From Actinobacteria bacterium OV320 (GTDB lineage Bacteria; Actinomycetota; Actinomycetes; Streptomycetales; Streptomycetaceae): a stretch of 64,000 nucleotides of DNA. The stretch covers positions 434,001-498,000 of the forward strand of contig LJCX01000030.1 in NCBI GenBank assembly GCA_001298545.1, in the 5' to 3' direction. A program made the translations under genes and the position numbers. Shown here one piece after another: positions 62,442-64,000 of this stretch. The notes under the pieces are model-generated. The model saw nothing but the letters and a program-made list of their open reading frames with translations. It did no database searches and had not been told where the DNA came from. How positions within the stretch are numbered: position 1 is the stretch's first letter; each line of letters opens with the position of its first letter.

Positions 62442-64000
62442 TCAACTCGTAAGCGTCAAGCGGGGTTTGGGCGCGTCCGTGCGTCCGGTGCGCGGCGGCC
62501 TGCTGCCCGCACGGTAGGGGGCGGGCCAGTCGGCGCCCGGGCCGGTGTAGCCCTGCTCGGCGGCGGCGTGCAGGGTCCAGTTCGGGTCGTAGAGGTGCGG
62601 TCGGGCGAGGGCGCAGAGGTCCGTTCGGCCTGCCAGGATCAGCGAGTTGACGTCGTCCCAGGAGGAGATCGCGCCGACCGCGATCACGGGGACCCGTACC
62701 TCGTGCCGGATCCGGTCCGCGAACGGTGTCTGGTACGAGCGGCCGAACTCGGGCCGTTCCTCGGCCACCACCTGGCCGGTCGACACATCGATCGCGTCGA
62801 CGCCGTGCGCGGCGAAGGCGCGGGCGATCTCGACGGCGTCGTCGGCCGAAGTGCCGCCCTCGGCCCAGTCGGTGGCGGAGATCCGGACGGTCATCGGCCG
62901 TTCCGCGGGCCACACCGCGCGGACCGCGTCGAAGACTTCCAGCGGGAAGCGCAGCCGCTTGGCGAGCGAGCCTCCGTAGGCGTCGGTTCGGCGGTTGGTC
63001 AGCGGGGAGAGGAAGCCGGACAGCAAGTAGCCGTGGGCGCAGTGCAGTTCGAGCAGGTCGAAGCCGGACCGGGCGGCACGCACGGCAGCCGCGGCGAACT
63101 CCTGGCGGAGGTCGGTGAGCTGGGCTCGGGTGAGGGCGCGGGGCAGTTGGCCGGCCGGCTTGTAGGGCAGCGGGGAGGCGGCCACGAGCGGCCAGTTGCC
63201 TTCGGACAGTGGTTCGTCCATCCCCTCCCACATCGGTCTCGTCGACCCCTTCCGCCCGGAGTGGCCGAGTTGGACGCCGATCGCGGTGCCGGGCGCCCGG
63301 TCGTGGACGAAGTCGGTGACGCGGCGCCAGGCGTCGGCCTGGCGGGCGGTGTAGAGCCCGGTGCAGCCGGGCGTGATGCGCCCCTCGGGGGACACGCACA
63401 CCATCTCGGTCATCACCAGTCCGGCTCCGCCGAGGGCGCGGGCGCCGAGGTGGACGAGATGGAAGTCGCCGGGCAGGCCGTCGGTGGCCGAGTACATGTC
63501 CATGGGCGAGACGACGACCCGGTTGCGCAGGGTCAGGCCGCGCAGCCGGAACGGGGTGAACATCGGGGGCGTGCCGGGCGGACAGCCGAACTCGCGCTCC
63601 ACGGCGTCGGTGAAGTGGGGGTCGCGCAGGCGCAGGTTGTCGTGGGTGACGCGGCGGCTGCGGGTGAGCAGGTTGAAGGCGAATCGGCGGGGCGGCTGGC
63701 CGAGGTAGAGGCCGATGTTCTCGAACCACTCCAGGCTGGCGCGGGCGGCCCGCTGGGTGGAGGCGACTACGGGCCTGCGCTCCTCCTCGTAAGCGGTCAA
63801 CGCGGCGCGCAGGTCGGGGTGTTCGTGCAGACAGGCCGCGAGCGCCAGGGCGTCCTCGACGGCGAGCTTGGTGCCCGAGCCGATGGAGAAGTGGGCGGTG
63901 TGGGCGGCGTCGCCCAGCAGGACGATGTTGCCGTGCGACCAGTGTTCGTTGACGACGGTCCGGAACGTGGTCCAGGTGGACTGGTTGGACCTGAGCGAGC
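62442..64000 (-). CDS. Bifunctional aryl-CoA monooxygenase/reductase (salicylyl-CoA 5-hydroxylase or 2-aminobenzoyl-CoA monooxygenase type), C-terminal part
   Basis: The frame stays open past 64000, so the N-terminus is missing. About 518 residues are seen. The first 90 continue an FAD-dependent aromatic hydroxylase (IVLLGDAAHTAHFSIGSGT), and the rest is an old-yellow-enzyme flavin reductase domain (RNRVVVSPMDMYSATDG, VQLGHSGRKGS, LELHCAHGYLLSGFLSP). This fusion is the hallmark of 2-aminobenzoyl-CoA monooxygenase/reductase and salicylyl-CoA 5-hydroxylase. It fits the aryl-CoA ligase, RidA-like and PaaX-type genes nearby. Confidence 0.88.
   Translation of the reverse strand, partial: SLRSNQSTWTTFRTVVNEHWSHGNIVLLGDAAHTAHFSIGSGTKLAVEDALALAACLHEHPDLRAALTAYEEERRPVVASTQRAARASLEWFENIGLYLGQPPRRFAFNLLTRSRRVTHDNLRLRDPHFTDAVEREFGCPPGTPPMFTPFRLRGLTLRNRVVVSPMDMYSATDGLPGDFHLVHLGARALGGAGLVMTEMVCVSPEGRITPGCTGLYTARQADAWRRVTDFVHDRAPGTAIGVQLGHSGRKGSTRPMWEGMDEPLSEGNWPLVAASPLPYKPAGQLPRALTRAQLTDLRQEFAAAAVRAARSGFDLLELHCAHGYLLSGFLSPLTNRRTDAYGGSLAKRLRFPLEVFDAVRAVWPAERPMTVRISATDWAEGGTSADDAVEIARAFAAHGVDAIDVSTGQVVAEERPEFGRSYQTPFADRIRHEVRVPVIAVGAISSWDDVNSLILAGRTDLCALARPHLYDPNWTLHAAAEQGYTGPGADWPAPYRAGSRPPRTGRTDAPKPRLTLTS

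Noticed and set aside
62266..62517. Plus-strand frame with Ala-Pro-Glu-Ser repeats
   Set aside because: It is only the 24-base repeat translated, and it overlaps the end of the well-supported hydroxylase gene.

Overview
The window is high-GC actinobacterial chromosome and almost certainly Streptomyces: GTG and TTG starts are common, many neighbouring genes overlap as ATGA or GTGA, sugar ABC importers lack their own ATPase, and the gene order matches from memory the S. coelicolor block fadAB - permease - dxs - xylFGH - rok7B7 - ngcEFG - aconitase - second murA (about SCO6027 down to SCO5998). No rRNA, tRNA or CRISPR array was seen.

Layout. 1-1645: 3' end of a beta-mannosidase coupled to a LacI regulator. 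1804-5153: fatty-acid beta-oxidation pair fadA-fadB, closed by a strong hairpin. 5279-8326: an unknown propeller-like protein, a small PIN/NYN-like protein and an amino acid permease. 8516-10441: dxs. 10635-15492: xylose-type importer xylFGH with the ROK regulator rok7B7. 16399-19769: ngcEFG chitin-sugar importer with a DasR-like dre site upstream. 20152-37568: a plant cell-wall (hemicellulose) block with GH92, GH67, GH42 and GH39 enzymes, a frameshifted DUF624 protein, an LplB/LplC/solute-binding importer, a CE7 esterase and a cellulose-type LPMO. Its regulatory sites resemble those of XlnR/BxlR, CebR and an unidentified LacI protein. 37796-42232: a Tat-exported DUF3500 protein and a two-component system. 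42344-45061: aconitase with two candidate operators.

45211-50850: a decayed CYTH gene, a TetR/methyltransferase divergent pair around a large palindrome, a DUF4236 protein, a second MurA carrying an N-terminal HTH, and an IS110-family insertion with a possible bridge-RNA region. 50948-55795: a molybdate locus with two paralogous HTH-Mop regulators flanking a sulfite-oxidase-fold protein and a glutamine-amidotransferase stub, followed by modABC. 56103-56965: two small proteins of unknown role. 57212-64000: catabolism of an aromatic acid through CoA thioesters (RidA-like protein, acyl-CoA dehydrogenase, aryl-CoA ligase, PaaX-type regulator, bifunctional aryl-CoA hydroxylase/reductase running off the end), interrupted by cysC.

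How it works together. Secreted or cytoplasmic glycosidases, esterase and LPMO break down mannan, xylan and cellulose. Three importers, probably powered by the shared ATPase MsiK except for XylG, bring sugars in, and ROK, LacI, DasR, XlnR/BxlR and CebR-type control is suggested by neighbouring operators. A striking general feature is many short tandem repeats, some inside genes in frame (His-Thr tail of the ligase, Val-His-Asp repeats in ModC, repeats in the histidine kinase and the molybdenum protein) and some at gene remnants. Family names, DUF numbers and S. coelicolor comparisons come from memory; no database search was run.
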